Assembly: GCA_013398275.1 (NCBI GenBank) | Contig: VZSE01001839.1 | Coordinates: 192,206-256,205, forward strand | Direction of reading: 5' to 3' | Length of the DNA stretch: 64,000 bases | Source of the DNA: Promerops cafer | Taxonomy: Eukaryota; Chordata; Aves; Passeriformes; Nectariniidae | In this document: positions 63,104 to 64,000 of the stretch, one piece after another | Numbering within the stretch: position 1 is the stretch's first letter | Layout: each line of letters opens with the position of its first letter | Notes under the pieces: generated by a model | The model's database searches: none | The model's input: the letters and a program-made list of their open reading frames with translations, nothing else | Told to the model about the DNA's origin: nothing | Translations under genes and position numbers: made by a program

Positions 63104-63190
63104 AAATGTGGAAGGGACCCAGAAGGATCATCGAATTTAACTTTTCGGTGACTAGTCCGTAGAGGGATGGAACCCTCACCTGGGCAGGAT
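63104..63190 (-). mobile_element. Probable short CR1 fragment
   Basis: The stretch 'gaagggacccagaaggatca' with 'tcgaatttaac' is close to the antisense CR1 terminus, followed by a diverged 'gagggatggaaccctca' block. It is short, so the assignment is tentative. Confidence 0.5.
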
Positions 63191-63341
63191 GCTGAGCCAG
63201 CAGTCACCCCTGGGTAATAAATAGACCAAACATAGAGCAGGACGCTCAAGAATGAGCCTTTTGCCGTCACTTACAGGGTTGTGGCTTGGGTTGGAAGTCC
63301 CTGCTGTGGGCCTGACTCTGTGTCCTTTGATTCTGTTGCAG

Positions 63342-63555
63342 ATGGTGGCTCCCTAGGCGTGGCCTGGCGACAAGAGTGTGCTCATGGCAGCTAAGGCTTA
63401 TAGCCCCTCTGAAGGAGCCCTTCTGTCTTCATCAGCAGGCTTAGTCCTTACTCACTTGAATGACTCTGATATGCTAAGTAGATCCTTCCCCTGGGGCAAC
63501 AAAAGCAGGAGAAGTCGTCTCTCTGGGCTCTGTCAGCTTGGAGCATCACTGCCTG
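63342..63555 (+). CDS. PASK: PASK (PAS domain-containing serine/threonine kinase), first coding exon
   Basis: PASK is a nutrient-responsive kinase with N-terminal PAS domains and a C-terminal kinase domain; only its start is in the window. The exon begins after an acceptor (TCTGTTGCAG) and ends at a GTGAGC donor at 63556. Translation probably begins at ATG 63384 (+4 G, weak -3), giving 172 coding bases; an earlier ATG at 63342 is quickly closed by TAG. The peptide MLSRSFPWGNKSRRSRLSGL followed by CQ parallels human SRSFSSAHRHLSRRNGLSRLCQ, though the first 30 residues differ. Position and direction next to PPP1R7 match mammals. The rest of the gene, including the PAS and kinase exons, lies beyond 64000. 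Confidence 0.75.
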
Positions 63556-64000
63556 GTGAGCACGGTGTTGTGAGACTGAGTTCCCATGAAGCTCTCAGGC
63601 AGTTTCAGATCTTCCTCTTGCCCTTCCTCAAAGGCAGAGGCAACAGCAATAAGTACCTGCCAGGATGCACTTGTTCAGTGAGCACCTGAGCCATGGATTA
63701 CTGCAGGCTGGGAGAGCTTACAGGGAGAACATTACTGGATAGGTGCTCACAGAACCTTTGAAAATTGTAGTACAATCACTGGGCACTTTGTAGCCTAAAA
63801 CATTGGTGTGGAAACAGGCATTTCAATGTCACATACTGTGAACAGTTGATTAAGTGGCTTCCAACTAATGCAGTTTTTAATAAGGGCTTGAGCACTTACT
63901 GCAATTATTTAATGGCTGTTTCACTTTTAACTTGAGAGATTTCAAAACACCTTAAAAACTGCTAAGTAAAATATAAAAGTTAACTAGTCTGGTTAAAACT
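63556..64000 (+). other. PASK: Start of a PASK intron
   Basis: After the donor at 63556 the frame stays open to 63689, but the peptide no longer resembles PASK. No further exon is visible before the window ends. Confidence 0.55.

Noticed and set aside
1..64000. CRISPR arrays, operons, phage or mobile defence systems
   Set aside because: The DNA is a conserved vertebrate gene block with introns; no such structure is present.

Overview
The window is nuclear DNA of a bird. The genes are split by GT-AG introns, promoters sit in CpG islands (two carry assembly gaps), and the only interspersed repeats I recognise are short 3' ends of CR1 LINEs. A passerine or another neoavian fits the CR1 types, but I cannot fix the species. 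No prokaryotic, viral or CRISPR-like system is present.

Layout. (1) 0.5-1.8 kb: CpG island with a 209-base gap, probably the divergent SEPTIN2/HDLBP promoter; no SEPTIN2 coding sequence lies inside the window. (2) 1.8-18.7 kb: long 5' non-coding part of HDLBP with CR1 fragments and a second CpG island at 14.3-16.0 kb (740-base gap), probably an alternative HDLBP promoter. (3) 18.7-39.5 kb, plus strand: HDLBP (vigilin), one non-coding exon plus 26 coding exons that join in frame into 1264 residues with 15 KH modules, then a 2.3 kb 3'UTR. (4) 39.8-41.75 kb, minus strand: remnants of ANO7. The last exons and one N-terminal exon keep order and orientation. The middle of the gene is absent, the N-terminal exon has a stop codon at a Trp codon, and one splice junction is out of phase. 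(5) 41.75-46.6 kb: intergenic DNA with one CR1 and a GC-rich block. (6) 46.6-62.4 kb, minus strand: PPP1R7 (SDS22), ten coding exons giving 355 residues. (7) 62.1-63.0 kb: CpG-island promoter with CCAAT boxes, shared by PPP1R7 and the divergent PASK. (8) 63.3-63.6 kb, plus strand: first coding exon of PASK.

The order SEPTIN2-HDLBP-ANO7-PPP1R7-PASK matches the human 2q37.3 block, so this is conserved synteny. HDLBP encodes an RNA-binding protein of the cytosol and ER surface, PPP1R7 a regulator of protein phosphatase 1, and PASK a PAS-domain kinase. They are neighbours by ancestry, not members of one pathway. The most notable observation is the apparent decay of ANO7 between two intact genes.
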